Assembly: GCF_001592935.1 (NCBI RefSeq)
Contig: NZ_LRDB01000003.1
Span: 209,115 to 273,114 of the forward strand
Source: Roseivirga echinicomitans
GTDB taxonomy: Bacteria; Bacteroidota; Bacteroidia; Cytophagales; Cyclobacteriaceae
DNA length: 64,000 bases
Direction: 5' to 3'
A program made the position numbers and the translations under genes. The notes under the pieces were generated by a model. It saw only the letters and a program-made list of their open reading frames with translations. It was not told where the DNA came from and did no database searches. Positions 8,160 through 18,163 of the stretch are shown piece by piece; position 1 is the first letter of the stretch, and each line of letters begins with the position of its first letter.

Positions 8160-9395
8160 ATGAACAACCCTCAACTCGATATCGATTTTGTTAGAAGTTA
8201 CTTCCCTGCGCTTAGCAGTGGCTTTGTCTATATGGACAATGCCGGTGGTTCTCAAACCTTAAAACCTGTAGTCGATAAAATTTCGGAATACCTGCTGAAT
8301 TACGATGTACAGCACGGAGCTTCCTATGAAATTTCGCGTATAGCAAAAGAAAAAGTTGATTTTGGGACGGCAGAAATGGCCAAACTCGTGAATGCCAAAG
8401 ACCCAAAAGAAATTGTGATGGGGCCTTCCTCCACCATGATGTTTAGACTTTTGAGTCTTACGCTTTCAAAAGTATGGAAAGCCGGAGACGAGGTAATCAC
8501 CACCAACTCTGAACATGAATCTAATTGTTCGCCTTGGACAGACCTACAAGAAAAAGGCATTGTGGTGAAAATTTGGGAGGTAAATCCTGAAAGCCTTGAA
8601 TTAGAAATCGAAGATTTAAAGCAGCTGCTTTCAGTTAAAACGAAACTGGTAACCATGGTGCATGCTTCCAATATTTTGGGCACCATCAACCCAATTGCCG
8701 AAGTGGCCAAAGTGGTACATCAAGCTGGTGCGCTATTCTGTGTCGATGGCGTTGCCCTTGCTCCTCACCGCTTGGTGGATGTGCAGGCTTTGGATGTAGA
8801 TTTCTATGTGTTCAGTTGCTATAAAGTGTATGGCCCACATTGCGCGCTCATGTATGGAAAGCTGGACGTTCTTGAAGCCATGGCAGGCATTAACCACCAC
8901 TTTATTAAGGAAGTGCCCTATAAACTTCAACCCGGCAATAAGAATTTTGAACTGACCTACAGCATGGCTGGACTGACGGAATATTTGAGAAGCGTTCACG
9001 ACCATCATTATCCAAATGACACCAAAGCGGATGACCAGATAAAATTTCAGAAAAGCTTCGATTTGTTTGCTGCCCATGAAGAAGCGCTGGCCAATCGCTT
9101 TATGGATTTCCTAAAAACTAAAGACTCGGTTACCATTCTTGGCGTGCAAAATGGGGATCAGAAAAGAAGAGTCTCCACCATTGCTTTTCATCATGACAGT
9201 TTAAAAAGCGAAGCCATCGTAAAGCAAGTTGACCCACACCGCATTGGTATTCGATTCGGTGATTTTTATGCCAAAAAATTAGTGCAATCCCTCAACTTAG
9301 AAGCCAAGGGCGGCCCAGTACGCGTAAGTTTTGTGCATTACAATACACTGGAAGAAGTGGATAGGTTGATTGGGGTTTTGGAGAAGGTTTTATAG
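8160..9395 (+). CDS. Cysteine desulfurase-like class V aminotransferase
   Basis: This PLP enzyme of 411 residues belongs to the class V aminotransferase / cysteine desulfurase fold. Visible are DNAGGSQ near the N-terminus, SEHESNCSPW, HASNILGTINPI, the PLP-binding aspartate in CVDGVALAPH, and the Schiff-base lysine K222 in SCYKVYGPH. No Suf or Isc gene is adjacent, so the substrate is not certain; it may act on cysteine or another beta-substituted amino acid. The start at 8160 is chosen because the upstream ATG at 8106 would translate a perfect hairpin and give a 18-residue extension without family resemblance. Confidence 0.85.
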   Translation: MNNPQLDIDFVRSYFPALSSGFVYMDNAGGSQTLKPVVDKISEYLLNYDVQHGASYEISRIAKEKVDFGTAEMAKLVNAKDPKEIVMGPSSTMMFRLLSLTLSKVWKAGDEVITTNSEHESNCSPWTDLQEKGIVVKIWEVNPESLELEIEDLKQLLSVKTKLVTMVHASNILGTINPIAEVAKVVHQAGALFCVDGVALAPHRLVDVQALDVDFYVFSCYKVYGPHCALMYGKLDVLEAMAGINHHFIKEVPYKLQPGNKNFELTYSMAGLTEYLRSVHDHHYPNDTKADDQIKFQKSFDLFAAHEEALANRFMDFLKTKDSVTILGVQNGDQKRRVSTIAFHHDSLKSEAIVKQVDPHRIGIRFGDFYAKKLVQSLNLEAKGGPVRVSFVHYNTLEEVDRLIGVLEKVL

Positions 9396-9421
9396 TATTT
9401 GTTTTGCCACTACAAAACAAA

Positions 9422-9449
9422 AAAACCACCCCTTTGCAGAGGTGGTTTT
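9422..9449. terminator. Bidirectional terminator between convergent genes
   Basis: AAAACCACC (9422-9430) and GGTGGTTTT (9441-9449) are perfect inverted repeats with A and T tracts on opposite sides, so the hairpin can end both the aminotransferase gene and the superoxide dismutase gene. Confidence 0.85.
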
Positions 9450-9472
9450 GAACTCATCAAGATTTTAGAATC

Positions 9473-10078
9473 TTACTTCCCTTCGTTGTATCTTCTGGTT
9501 ACTTCGTCCCAGTTAATTACGTTAAAGAAAGCGCTAATATAATCAGGTCTTCTGTTTTGGTAGTGCAAATAATAAGCGTGTTCCCAAACATCAAGACCCA
9601 AAATTGGCTTTCCGCCACAGCCTACATTTGGCATCATTGGATTGTCTTGGTTAGGAGAAGAGCAAACCTCTACTTTACCACCAGAGTGAACGCAAAGCCA
9701 TGCCCAACCAGAACCAAATCTTGTCGCTGCTGCTTTTGAGAAAGTATCTTTAAAGCCATCGAAAGAACCAAAAGCTGAATCGATAGCTGCGGCTAAATCG
9801 CCAGAAGGCTTACCTCCACCGTTTGGAGACATTACTGTCCAAAAAAGATCGTGGTTATAGTAACCACCACCGTTATTTCTTACTGCTGCATTGTCAGTAT
9901 GGTTGGCCAAAAGCTCTTCAATACTTTTGCCCGCCATTTCAGTACCTTCAATTGCTGCGTTCAGGTTGTTGGTATAACCTGCATGATGTTTATCGTGATG
10001 GATTTCCATCGTTCTTGCATCCACGTGCGGCTCAAGCGCGTCAAATGCATATGGTAAATCTGGAAGTTTAAATGCCAT
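9473..10078 (-). CDS. sodA: Superoxide dismutase, Fe/Mn family
   Basis: The 201-residue enzyme converts superoxide to peroxide and oxygen in the cytoplasm. The metal ligands are His27 in MEIHHDKHH, the histidine in NHDLFW, and the aspartate and histidine in [11 protein letters not shown]. The GGGYYNHD and PNQDNPMM blocks are more like manganese or cambialistic enzymes than strict iron enzymes, but metal choice cannot be settled from sequence. It appears to be a single-gene unit, convergent with the aminotransferase gene. Confidence 0.95.
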   Translation of the reverse strand: MAFKLPDLPYAFDALEPHVDARTMEIHHDKHHAGYTNNLNAAIEGTEMAGKSIEELLANHTDNAAVRNNGGGYYNHDLFWTVMSPNGGGKPSGDLAAAIDSAFGSFDGFKDTFSKAAATRFGSGWAWLCVHSGGKVEVCSSPNQDNPMMPNVGCGGKPILGLDVWEHAYYLHYQNRRPDYISAFFNVINWDEVTRRYNEGK

Positions 10079-10108
10079 GTTTATTTATGATTATAGTTGA
10101 ACAAAAAT

Positions 10109-10558
10109 TTATGGTCTCAATTTAGAGAAAAACGATTTCATAAGCGCTTCACTCTCTACTTCTAACAAGCCTCCTACCACTTCTGTTTTAGGATGTAGCA
10201 AGTTTCTCTCATGAATGCTGTATCCTCTTCGAATATCCCTGGCTCCGTACACCAATTTGCCGAGTTGCGCCCAATATTGAGCTCCGGCACACATGACGCA
10301 AGGCTCTAACGTAACATACAAAGTGCACTCTTTCAAGTATTTTGCCCCCAAATAATTAAAGGCCGAAGTCAAAGCCAGCATTTCTGCATGGGCAGTAACA
10401 TCATTCAATTGCTCCGTTTGATTATACGCTCGGGCAATAATTCGTTTTTCAGCGACTACCACCGCTCCAACAGGAACTTCTCCCCTGTCGAAAGCCATTT
10501 GGGCTTGCTTTAAAGCCTCACCCATGAAAAACTCGTCTTTATGTACTGATAGTTCCAA
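10109..10558 (-). CDS. tadA: tRNA adenosine(34) deaminase family protein
   Basis: The 149-residue cytidine-deaminase-fold enzyme probably makes inosine at the wobble base of tRNA-Arg. The zinc site is visible: HAEMLAL with the ligand His and catalytic Glu, and EPCVMCAGA with the two ligand cysteines. The length and the block GAVVV near residue 32 fit TadA; a related nucleoside deaminase such as guanine deaminase is the alternative. It lies 30 bases upstream of sodA on the same strand and is divergent from aspS. Confidence 0.85.
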   Translation of the reverse strand: MELSVHKDEFFMGEALKQAQMAFDRGEVPVGAVVVAEKRIIARAYNQTEQLNDVTAHAEMLALTSAFNYLGAKYLKECTLYVTLEPCVMCAGAQYWAQLGKLVYGARDIRRGYSIHERNLLHPKTEVVGGLLEVESEALMKSFFSKLRP

Positions 10559-10679
10559 AGTTCAAACGTTTTATTTACCCAAGGGGCTATTGAAAGCGAA
10601 AATCTTTTCAGAATAAGTAAAGATTAAAAGTCTCTTTCGATTGAAGCCTAATATTAGCCCCATTTGCTAAAACAATTAC

Positions 10680-10687
10680 TAAATTTG
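10680..10687 (+). promoter_or_regulatory. Bacteroidota -7 promoter element of aspS
   Basis: TAAATTTG matches the TAnnTTTG consensus exactly. It predicts transcription starting about 20 bases before the aspS ATG. No convincing -33 TTTG at the usual distance was seen. Confidence 0.5.
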
Positions 10688-10712
10688 CGGCTCAATTTTA
10701 CGAAAGCATACC

Positions 10713-12458
10713 ATGTTAAGAACGCATACCTGTGGCGAATTAAGAGAAAGCAATAGCAACGAGCAAGTTACACTTTGTGGTTGGGTACAGCGGTCGCGCG
10801 ATAAAGGCGGCCTCATGTGGACCGACTTAAGAGACCGTTACGGTATTACTCAGCTTTCTTTTGAAGAAGGAAGTACCCCTGCTGAAGTGTTGGAAACGGC
10901 CAGAAAACTCGGGCGTGAATTTGTTGTGAAAGCAACAGGAACCGTGGTAGAACGCTATTCAAAAAACGATAATATCCCTACAGGAGGCATCGAAATTAAG
11001 GTAGAAAGCTTAGAGATTTTGAATGGCTCAAAAGTACCTCCATTCATTATTGAAGACGACACCGATGGCGGTGAAGAGCTCAGAATGAAATACCGCTACT
11101 TGGATTTACGTAGAAACGCGGTGCGCAGCAAGCTGCAATTGCGCTCTAAATTGGCCATGGCCGTTCGTAATTACTTAACCGAACAAGACTTTATTGAGGT
11201 TGAAACGCCTGTTTTGATCAAGTCTACGCCAGAAGGAGCTCGTGACTTTGTGGTGCCTTCTAGGATGAACCAAGGTGAGTTTTATGCGCTGCCACAATCG
11301 CCACAAACCTTTAAGCAATTACTGATGGTTTCTGGTTTCGACAGGTATTTCCAAATCGTAAAATGTTTTAGAGATGAAGACCTTAGGGCCGATCGTCAAC
11401 CTGAGTTTACTCAAATAGACTGCGAAATGTCTTTCGTAAATCAAGAAGACATTCTGAATACTTTTGAAGGCATGACCCGCCATATGTTCTCTGCCGTAAG
11501 AGGTGTAGAATTGGGCGACTTCCCTCACATGACTTATGCCGATGCCATGCGCAAATACGGAAACGACAAACCCGACATTCGTTTTGGGATGGAGTTTGTT
11601 GAACTGAATGAGCTGGCACAAAACAAAGGCTTTAGCATTTTCGATCAGGCCGAATTGGTACTTGGAATTTGTGCAGAAGGTTGTGCCGAATACACCCGTA
11701 AGCAATTAGATGCCCTTACTGATTACGTGAAAAGACCACAAATTGGCGCCAAAGGTTTGGTGTATGTAAAGTGCAATACCGATGGCACTTTCAAATCTTC
11801 AGTAGATAAATTCTATTCTCAAGAAGACTTAAAAGCTTGGGCAGACAAAGCGGACGCAAAAGCTGGCGACTTAATTTTGGTACTTAGCGGAACCACCAAC
11901 GAAACCCGCAAGCAAATGAGCGAATTACGTTTGCACATGGGTAAAGAATTAGGCTTACGCGATAAAAACACTTTCCAACCACTTTGGGTAATCGACTTCC
12001 CGCTATTGGAATGGGATGAAGAAACTAAGCGTTTCCATGCCATGCACCACCCGTTCACTTCGCCAAAGGCGGAAGACATGGCTCTGCTCGATACCGACCC
12101 AGGAAAAGTAAGGGCCAATGCTTACGATTTGGTCATCAATGGTGTTGAAATTGGCGGTGGTTCTATCAGAATTCACGACCGCGCTACGCAGCAATTGATG
12201 TTTAAACACTTAGGCTTTACAGAGGACGAAGCCAAAGCCCAGTTCGGCTTTTTAATGGATGCATTTGAGTATGGTGCGCCTCCGCACGGTGGAATTGCCT
12301 TCGGTTTCGATAGACTTTGCGCCATGTTTGGTGGTTCAGACAGTATCAGAGATTACATTGCTTTCCCTAAAAACACTTCGGGCCGTGATGTAATGATCGA
12401 CTCACCATCTACCATTGATGAAACACAACTCAAAGAGTTAGGGATAAATTTGAGATAA
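10713..12458 (+). CDS. aspS: Aspartyl-tRNA synthetase
   Basis: This class II synthetase of 581 residues charges tRNA-Asp. An N-terminal OB-fold ([20 protein letters not shown]) is followed by the catalytic core with motif 2 [18 protein letters not shown], an inserted GAD-type domain in the middle, and motif 3 [10 protein letters not shown] near the C-terminus. Length and the GAD insertion fit the bacterial AspRS type. The gene is preceded by an exact TAnnTTTG element and reads alone. Confidence 0.98.
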   Translation: MLRTHTCGELRESNSNEQVTLCGWVQRSRDKGGLMWTDLRDRYGITQLSFEEGSTPAEVLETARKLGREFVVKATGTVVERYSKNDNIPTGGIEIKVESLEILNGSKVPPFIIEDDTDGGEELRMKYRYLDLRRNAVRSKLQLRSKLAMAVRNYLTEQDFIEVETPVLIKSTPEGARDFVVPSRMNQGEFYALPQSPQTFKQLLMVSGFDRYFQIVKCFRDEDLRADRQPEFTQIDCEMSFVNQEDILNTFEGMTRHMFSAVRGVELGDFPHMTYADAMRKYGNDKPDIRFGMEFVELNELAQNKGFSIFDQAELVLGICAEGCAEYTRKQLDALTDYVKRPQIGAKGLVYVKCNTDGTFKSSVDKFYSQEDLKAWADKADAKAGDLILVLSGTTNETRKQMSELRLHMGKELGLRDKNTFQPLWVIDFPLLEWDEETKRFHAMHHPFTSPKAEDMALLDTDPGKVRANAYDLVINGVEIGGGSIRIHDRATQQLMFKHLGFTEDEAKAQFGFLMDAFEYGAPPHGGIAFGFDRLCAMFGGSDSIRDYIAFPKNTSGRDVMIDSPSTIDETQLKELGINLR

Positions 12459-12533
12459 GCCGTTTACTTAAAACTTAGTTTTAAGATTTGGCCGTAGCGT
12501 TAAATTCGTAAATTCGGGCGCGTCTAAAAACTG

Positions 12534-14606
12534 ATGAAAACAAAGCTTACAAAAAAATTCTACATGCGTATTAGCCTAGCGATATCCACGCTACTCTGGC
12601 TAATTATGACGCTGTTGGATGTTTTGCAGGTTTTAGCGGTAAGGAGCGATGTGGATTTAGGTATTTCTCCAACTGTCTCTGTCCTTATAATGGACTTCTT
12701 TTTTGTCTTTGTGGTATTGTTTTACCGCCTTAGAATTACAAAAGTAGAAAGTACAGACTTCATCGATTATCTCTGGCGAGTATTTGCCATTGGCCTTATT
12801 GCTACATTAGTTTCACTTGCCCTTGGCCTGTTCAACAACTCCATTGCTGATTCGGCACTGGCCAATAATCCATTTTTAGAGGAGGTGTTGTATAGTATCC
12901 GCTTCGGATTAATTTCCGTATTCCTCATTTCTACTTTTACGGTGTGGAAAAAGCTCATTCTGTACCAAAAATCTAAAAGACTGGTCATCTGGTGGAATGT
13001 TTTTGAAGGCGTGATATTGCTTTCTATATTTTTCAATCTCACAGGCACGGAACTACAAACCAGTGATTTATTTAAAGTTCTTTTCGGTGTAATTACCCTA
13101 ATGGCGTTAATCCTATCAGCCAATTTAAAGTGGGTGGCTTTTCTCAACTTTAAGCAAAAGTGGAAAAGTATTTTGCTCATTCTACTCATCACCATTTACC
13201 TTGGTTATTTCTTTACCTCTATTTATGTTCCAGGAGAAGAAACAATGGATACCTTAAAATCCATAGACAATCTCTTTATTGTTTCGCTGTTTGTCTTCTT
13301 ACTTTTCTATAGCATTTTCTCACTTTTGGTGATCCTCTTTAACCTTCCAACCTCCTCTGTTTTCGAGAAAAAAATGGAAGAGGCAATCAACTTCCAGCGC
13401 CTGAGCCAATCCATTCAACAAGGAGAAAATGAAAATCAGATTTTCGACATTCTGTTAACCAGCTCCATGAGCGCTGTATATGCTGATGCTGGTTGGCTAG
13501 AAATTGAGCGCAACAAACAAGGTGCAGAAGAATCAGAAATCAGAAGAAAAAACCTTAGCCCTACAAACCGGCTTGAGGTAGTAGAGCAAATAAAGGTGAG
13601 CAAGCAAAAATATGTGCTAAAAAACCCGCTTTCAAAAGCCACAGAGCAAGACCAAACGCTTATCTTATTTAAGAAATCCAATTTCAGATCCGTACTTATT
13701 GTTCCCTTGATCATTCAAGAAAAAGTAGCGGGTCACATGTACTTGCTCAATGAACTCAGTGATGGCTTTAACAAAGAGATGATTAACATCATCAATACTT
13801 TTGCCAGCCAGGCCAGTATTTCCATTGAAAACTTCCGCCTTTTGGGCGAAGCCTTAGAAAACGAACGATACAAAAAGGAGCTCAACATTGCCAAAAAGGT
13901 ACAGCGTGCACTTTTACCTGTAAACCTCGATCACGATGATTCTTTTCAGATTCATGCCTTTACCCAAGCACCAGATGAAGTGGGAGGTGACTATTATGAC
14001 ACCTTCAAACTGAGCGAGCATAAGTTTGCGGTGGTCATTGGAGATGTTTCAGGAAAAGGTACCTCGGCAGCTTTCCACATGTCGCAAATGAAGGGCATTT
14101 TTCAGAGCTTGGTCCAGTTAGACCTTGCCCCTGACGAATTTTTGGTCAAAGCCAATAAGGCTTTGAGTGGCTGTTTAGAGAAAACTTCATTCATTACCCT
14201 TTCTTACTTTGTCATCGATACCGAGCGTAAATCGGTTGAATATTCAAGAGCAGGCCACTGCCCTACTCTTTACTACTCCAGTCAAAACTCGAGTGCCGAA
14301 TTTCTTGAAAATAAGGGTTTAGGATTGGGAATTCTACGTAACGACAGCTTCAAAAACTATGTGTTCGTCAATAAAATGACTTTCCAGAAAGATGACGTCA
14401 TAGTACTGTATACCGATGGCATTTCAGAAGCCTCTAACCATTCTGGCGAGGAATTTGGTTATGACAGAATGAAAAAGATATTGACGGACAACGCACAGTT
14501 CGATGCCGTTTCAATTCAAAAGACATTTATTAAAAAACTCTTTGAGTTTTGTGAGGATAAAAATTTAAATGATGACTACACTATGGTGGTGATCAAGTTC
14601 AAATAA
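12534..14606 (+). CDS. Membrane GAF-SpoIIE serine phosphatase (RsbU/P-like)
   Basis: The 690-residue protein has about eight transmembrane helices in residues 10-280, a GAF-like sensor region at about 285-440, and a PP2C SpoIIE phosphatase domain at about 460-690. Metal-binding aspartates are seen in VGGDYYD, VIGDVSGKG and YTDGISEA, and the last block DDYTMVV is typical. Such enzymes dephosphorylate a STAS antagonist protein, and the next gene, 17 bases downstream, encodes exactly that. The membrane part probably senses an envelope or membrane signal; the ligand is unknown. Confidence 0.9.
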   Translation: MKTKLTKKFYMRISLAISTLLWLIMTLLDVLQVLAVRSDVDLGISPTVSVLIMDFFFVFVVLFYRLRITKVESTDFIDYLWRVFAIGLIATLVSLALGLFNNSIADSALANNPFLEEVLYSIRFGLISVFLISTFTVWKKLILYQKSKRLVIWWNVFEGVILLSIFFNLTGTELQTSDLFKVLFGVITLMALILSANLKWVAFLNFKQKWKSILLILLITIYLGYFFTSIYVPGEETMDTLKSIDNLFIVSLFVFLLFYSIFSLLVILFNLPTSSVFEKKMEEAINFQRLSQSIQQGENENQIFDILLTSSMSAVYADAGWLEIERNKQGAEESEIRRKNLSPTNRLEVVEQIKVSKQKYVLKNPLSKATEQDQTLILFKKSNFRSVLIVPLIIQEKVAGHMYLLNELSDGFNKEMINIINTFASQASISIENFRLLGEALENERYKKELNIAKKVQRALLPVNLDHDDSFQIHAFTQAPDEVGGDYYDTFKLSEHKFAVVIGDVSGKGTSAAFHMSQMKGIFQSLVQLDLAPDEFLVKANKALSGCLEKTSFITLSYFVIDTERKSVEYSRAGHCPTLYYSSQNSSAEFLENKGLGLGILRNDSFKNYVFVNKMTFQKDDVIVLYTDGISEASNHSGEEFGYDRMKKILTDNAQFDAVSIQKTFIKKLFEFCEDKNLNDDYTMVVIKFK

Positions 14607-14623
14607 AGAACGTATAAAAGCTT

Positions 14624-14968
14624 ATGTTAGAGATTGTACAGACCAACGAAAACAATTACATCTCCATTGCCGTAACAGGAGATGCAGATGCCAGTTCTTC
14701 CATCAAGTTGGACAAAGGGCTCCGATCGGCTTTTGACGAAAGCCACAGTAACATTATAATAGATTGTACTAACCTTAACTATATTTCTTCCGCTGGATTG
14801 GGTGTATTCATGTCCTACATCGAAGAAATAAATCAAACCAACATCACCTTTATTATCTATGGCCTATCCGAAAAAGTGCTCAAAGTTTTTGGCATCCTCG
14901 GCCTAGACCAATTGCTTATACTTAAAGATACAAAGGAAGAAGCTTTAGCAGAGATAAATGGCTTATAG
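14624..14968 (+). CDS. STAS-domain anti-anti-sigma-factor-like protein
   Basis: The 114-residue protein is a single STAS domain of the SpoIIAA/RsbV type. The phosphorylation site region is YISSAGLGVF, where Ser55 or Ser56 is the likely phosphoacceptor. In partner switching the unphosphorylated form binds the kinase and frees its target. The gene lies between the SpoIIE phosphatase and the RsbW-like kinase and overlaps the kinase gene by 11 bases. Confidence 0.9.
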   Translation: MLEIVQTNENNYISIAVTGDADASSSIKLDKGLRSAFDESHSNIIIDCTNLNYISSAGLGVFMSYIEEINQTNITFIIYGLSEKVLKVFGILGLDQLLILKDTKEEALAEINGL

Positions 14969-15377
14969 TTTTAACATACCCTACAGCAAAAATAAACTCA
15001 GGTTGATGCGCAAGTTCGTAACCGAAGTGTTACACGAGCATTCAGTCCCTGATATTGAAACCAATATGATGGTATTGGCGGTGGATGAGGTATGTGCAAA
15101 TATTATTATCCATGGCCAATGTTCGGACCTTGAAGATTACGTGAAAATTTCTATCAGCTTTAATAAAGAAGGTGTTTGGTTCGACATTATTGACAAAGGA
15201 GCCGCTTTTGACATTATAAAATACAACGAGCCAATTTTAGGTGATTTAATTCGAACCAAACAAAAAGGAGGCGTGGGTATTATGTTGGTGAAGAAAATCA
15301 TGGACAAAATAGAGTTTGATTCAAGCCCGAATCAAAACACTTTGCGCTTATTCAAAAGAGTGACTTTCCAAAAGTAG
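14958..15377 (+). CDS. RsbW/SpoIIAB-like serine kinase (anti-sigma type)
   Basis: The 139-residue protein is a stand-alone GHKL ATPase domain. The N box is DEVCANIIIHG, the G1 box is DIIDKGAAFD, and the G2 region is KGGVGIMLVKKIMD. Relatives phosphorylate the STAS partner and hold a sigma factor or other target inactive. No sigma-factor gene is within the window on either side, so the output is unknown. The overlap with the STAS gene implies coupled translation. The next gene, a PpiC-type protein, starts 7 bases later and is probably in the same transcript. Confidence 0.88.
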   Translation: MAYSFNIPYSKNKLRLMRKFVTEVLHEHSVPDIETNMMVLAVDEVCANIIIHGQCSDLEDYVKISISFNKEGVWFDIIDKGAAFDIIKYNEPILGDLIRTKQKGGVGIMLVKKIMDKIEFDSSPNQNTLRLFKRVTFQK

Positions 15378-15384
15378 CCATACC

Positions 15385-17301
15385 ATGCGTTTCTTAGTAT
15401 TATTGATTTTCGGTTTATATACTATTGCTCCAGCATTAGCTTTCCAGGACAAGGCTAATGTAGCTCAGATTAATGGAGTCCCTATTTCCAAAGCTGAATT
15501 TCTCTATGCTTTCCAAAAAAACCAAAAGGAAAATACGCCAATCGTTTACGATTCGCTTCAAAAATATTTAACCCAATACATCGATTTCAAACTCAAGGTA
15601 TTGGCTGCCGAAAAAGCTGGAATTGATGCTTCTCAAACTTTTAAAGACGAGTACAGCGGATACATCGCTCAAATTCAAAAACCTTATTTCCAAAACCCTG
15701 TATCAGAAGAGAGCCTTATTTTAGAAGTCTACGATCGACTGAAGTATGAAGTGAATGCTTCACATATTCTGATCCGCATAGCCAATGATTCCAACCCAAT
15801 GGATACGCTCGCGGCCTATCAAAAAACCGACAGCCTAAGAATCTTAGCTGTAAGCGGAGTTGATTTTGCCCTTTTGGCTAAAAACAACTCACAAGATGGA
15901 TCGGCTAAAGATGGTGGAAGCCTAGGTTGGTTTACTGCCATGGCCATGGTTTACCCCTTTGAAAATGGTGCTTACGAAACTCCTGTTGGTGGAATTTCCA
16001 AAATCATCCGTTCGCAATTCGGCTATCATATTATTAAAACAAATGATAAAAGACCAGCCAAAGGCCGAGTGAAAACATCTCATATTTTCTTGACTAAAAA
16101 TGGGCGTTCAAGAGAAAGCGGAAACCAGTTGATCCAAACCATTTACGATTCCATTCAAAATGGTGGTGACTGGAAGGCCCTCTGCAAACAATATACGGAC
16201 GATAGTCAAACCCAACTCAATGGTGGGTCTCTTCCTTTTGTAGGCACAGGAGAACTTCCAGATGAGTTCATGAAGGCAGCCTATAGTATAGAAACCCTAG
16301 GTGATATAGCCCCTCCTTTAGAAGCCTCGTACGGCTGGCACATTATCCGTCTCGATGCAGTAGAACAAATGCCCTCATTAGAAGAATTGAGACCAAAGAT
16401 TTCTGAGAACATAAGGCGTTCGGGTAGAAATCAATTATCGCAAGAGATGCTAGTCAATAAACTAAAGCATGAAAACGGCTTTGAACAGGATTTACCTAGA
16501 CTTCAGAATACCATTGCTCAAATTGCAGCAGTGGGTTTGCCGAATATAGATTTAGCTAATTTATCTACCCAAACCATTTTCAAAATTGGGGAGAAAGAAG
16601 TGCCCTACTCCGACTTTTTTAATTCATTAGGAAACGCTAATCAGATTACCTTGACCTCAGTATGGAATCGATATAAGCTTTTTGAACGAGAACAAATCAT
16701 TCTGCATGAAGACAGCCTTGCACCACAAAAATATCCAGAATACGGGTTTTTACTGAATGAGTACAAGGAAGGGTTAATGCTTTTCGAAGTTATGGAAAAA
16801 GAGGTCTGGAATAAAGCCGTGGAAGACAGTATTGGCCTCAATACTTTTTTCAATACGAACAAAAAGAACTATGCAGCCCCAGAAAGAGCCTCCGTATGGG
16901 TAATTGAATCTGCCAATTCTGAAAACCTCGATAAGGTGCTAAGCACTTTTAAATGGGACAAGAATATGTCCTTTGAGAATGCGTTAAAGGCTCAGCTTGA
17001 TCCTCAAGTATTTAGTGCGTTAAAAATTGCTAAAAGAACATATCAACGAGAGGATTTGCCTAATTTCGCACAAAACTGGAAAGAACAGGCTCTTTTTAGT
17101 CAACCCACTGAAAAGCGAGTTTACGCCATTGAAGAGATAATCCCTAAGGGTATATATCGTTTAGAGGAGATAAAAGGCCTTGTCATGGCAGATTATCAGG
17201 ATTGGTTGGAAAAAGATTGGATCAAATCTTTAAGAAAGGCCAATAAAATTGAGATTGATACTAAAGTATTGAAGCAAATCGCTTCTGATGAAAAAAGGTA
17301 A
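15385..17301 (+). CDS. Periplasmic PpiC/SurA-type folding protein with two parvulin domains
   Basis: The 638-residue protein has a signal peptide (MRFLVLLIFGLYTIAPALA). A SurA-like N-terminal chaperone region is followed by two parvulin domains at about 125-225 (VNASHILIRI to SQFGYHIIK) and 228-325 (VKTSHIFLTK to ASYGWHIIR), each with the GGSL block. A long C-terminal part, about 300 residues, may be a second chaperone region. It probably helps outer-membrane proteins fold in the periplasm. It overlaps the next gene by 14 bases. Confidence 0.88.
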   Translation: MRFLVLLIFGLYTIAPALAFQDKANVAQINGVPISKAEFLYAFQKNQKENTPIVYDSLQKYLTQYIDFKLKVLAAEKAGIDASQTFKDEYSGYIAQIQKPYFQNPVSEESLILEVYDRLKYEVNASHILIRIANDSNPMDTLAAYQKTDSLRILAVSGVDFALLAKNNSQDGSAKDGGSLGWFTAMAMVYPFENGAYETPVGGISKIIRSQFGYHIIKTNDKRPAKGRVKTSHIFLTKNGRSRESGNQLIQTIYDSIQNGGDWKALCKQYTDDSQTQLNGGSLPFVGTGELPDEFMKAAYSIETLGDIAPPLEASYGWHIIRLDAVEQMPSLEELRPKISENIRRSGRNQLSQEMLVNKLKHENGFEQDLPRLQNTIAQIAAVGLPNIDLANLSTQTIFKIGEKEVPYSDFFNSLGNANQITLTSVWNRYKLFEREQIILHEDSLAPQKYPEYGFLLNEYKEGLMLFEVMEKEVWNKAVEDSIGLNTFFNTNKKNYAAPERASVWVIESANSENLDKVLSTFKWDKNMSFENALKAQLDPQVFSALKIAKRTYQREDLPNFAQNWKEQALFSQPTEKRVYAIEEIIPKGIYRLEEIKGLVMADYQDWLEKDWIKSLRKANKIEIDTKVLKQIASDEKR

Positions 17302-18163
17302 ATACTACATATTGCTAATCACTTTACTCGCTGCTAGCTCTTGCGAGTTCCTTGGTATGGAGTCAGAAGGCAATGTAGATAATACAGAAAACCTTGTGGC
17401 CAGGGTCGGAAATACCTTTTTATACAAAACCGACATTAGTGACTTAACGGACGCAAGTATATCTTCTGAAGATAGCGCAAGAATAACCGAACGTTTTATT
17501 GACAATTGGATTAAAAAAGAACTGTTTGTTAGAGAAGCAAGTAGCAACAGCAAAATTGATCAGACAGAAATTCAAAGAAAAGTAGAGGCCTATCGCTACA
17601 CACTCATTTCTTATGAATACCAGAAATTAATGGTGGAGCAACAGCTCAGTAGAGAAGTTAGCGAAGAAGAAATAAGGCAATACTACGGTGATAATATTGA
17701 GAATTTTCAGCTTAGACAGAATATTTTAAGAGGCCGGTATTTAAAAATCTTGCAAGCGGCACAAAAAAAGGCAGATGTAAGAAGGTGGATGAAGTCTGAC
17801 AGACCAGAAGACTTAGAGTCACTTAAATCCTACGGGTTTCAGTTTGCAAGTGATTTCTCTTTGCAAGATTCTACATGGATTAACTTTGATGATCTCATCA
17901 AAAACTCACCCTTTTCCACCATTGAAAATAAGATTCAGTTTCTCAGAAGAAACCGATATGTTGAAGAATCAGATTCTCTATATCTTTACCTTTTCAGAAT
18001 TCATGAATTTAAGCTGTCCGAGCAGGTTTCTCCATTGGAGTATGTTAAGGAAGACATTAAAAATATTATAATTAACAAGCGTAAGGTAGAGATTGCCAAG
18101 AGTCTGGAGAATAAAGTTTATGAAAGAGCAAAAAGAAATGAGGACTACGAGATATATAAATAG
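17288..18163 (+). CDS. SurA-N-like lipoprotein without a clear isomerase domain
   Basis: The 291-residue protein has a lipoprotein signal with Cys19 in AASSCE. The next 110 residues resemble the helical SurA N-terminal region (VARVGN, then a tyrosine-rich helix and REVSEEEIRQYYGDN). The stretch where a parvulin domain would sit lacks the HI/LGW/GYHI motifs, so isomerase activity is probably lost. It lies between two active-looking parvulin genes and overlaps both. It may be a chaperone partner in outer-membrane assembly; this is inference. Confidence 0.75.
   Translation: MKKGKYYILLITLLAASSCEFLGMESEGNVDNTENLVARVGNTFLYKTDISDLTDASISSEDSARITERFIDNWIKKELFVREASSNSKIDQTEIQRKVEAYRYTLISYEYQKLMVEQQLSREVSEEEIRQYYGDNIENFQLRQNILRGRYLKILQAAQKKADVRRWMKSDRPEDLESLKSYGFQFASDFSLQDSTWINFDDLIKNSPFSTIENKIQFLRRNRYVEESDSLYLYLFRIHEFKLSEQVSPLEYVKEDIKNIIINKRKVEIAKSLENKVYERAKRNEDYEIYK

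Noticed and set aside
10583..10661. Inverted repeat GGGGCTA (10583-10589) and TAGCCCC (10655-10661) in the tadA/aspS gap
   Set aside because: The arms are only 7 bases and 65 bases apart, so a stable structure is unlikely and chance is a sufficient explanation.
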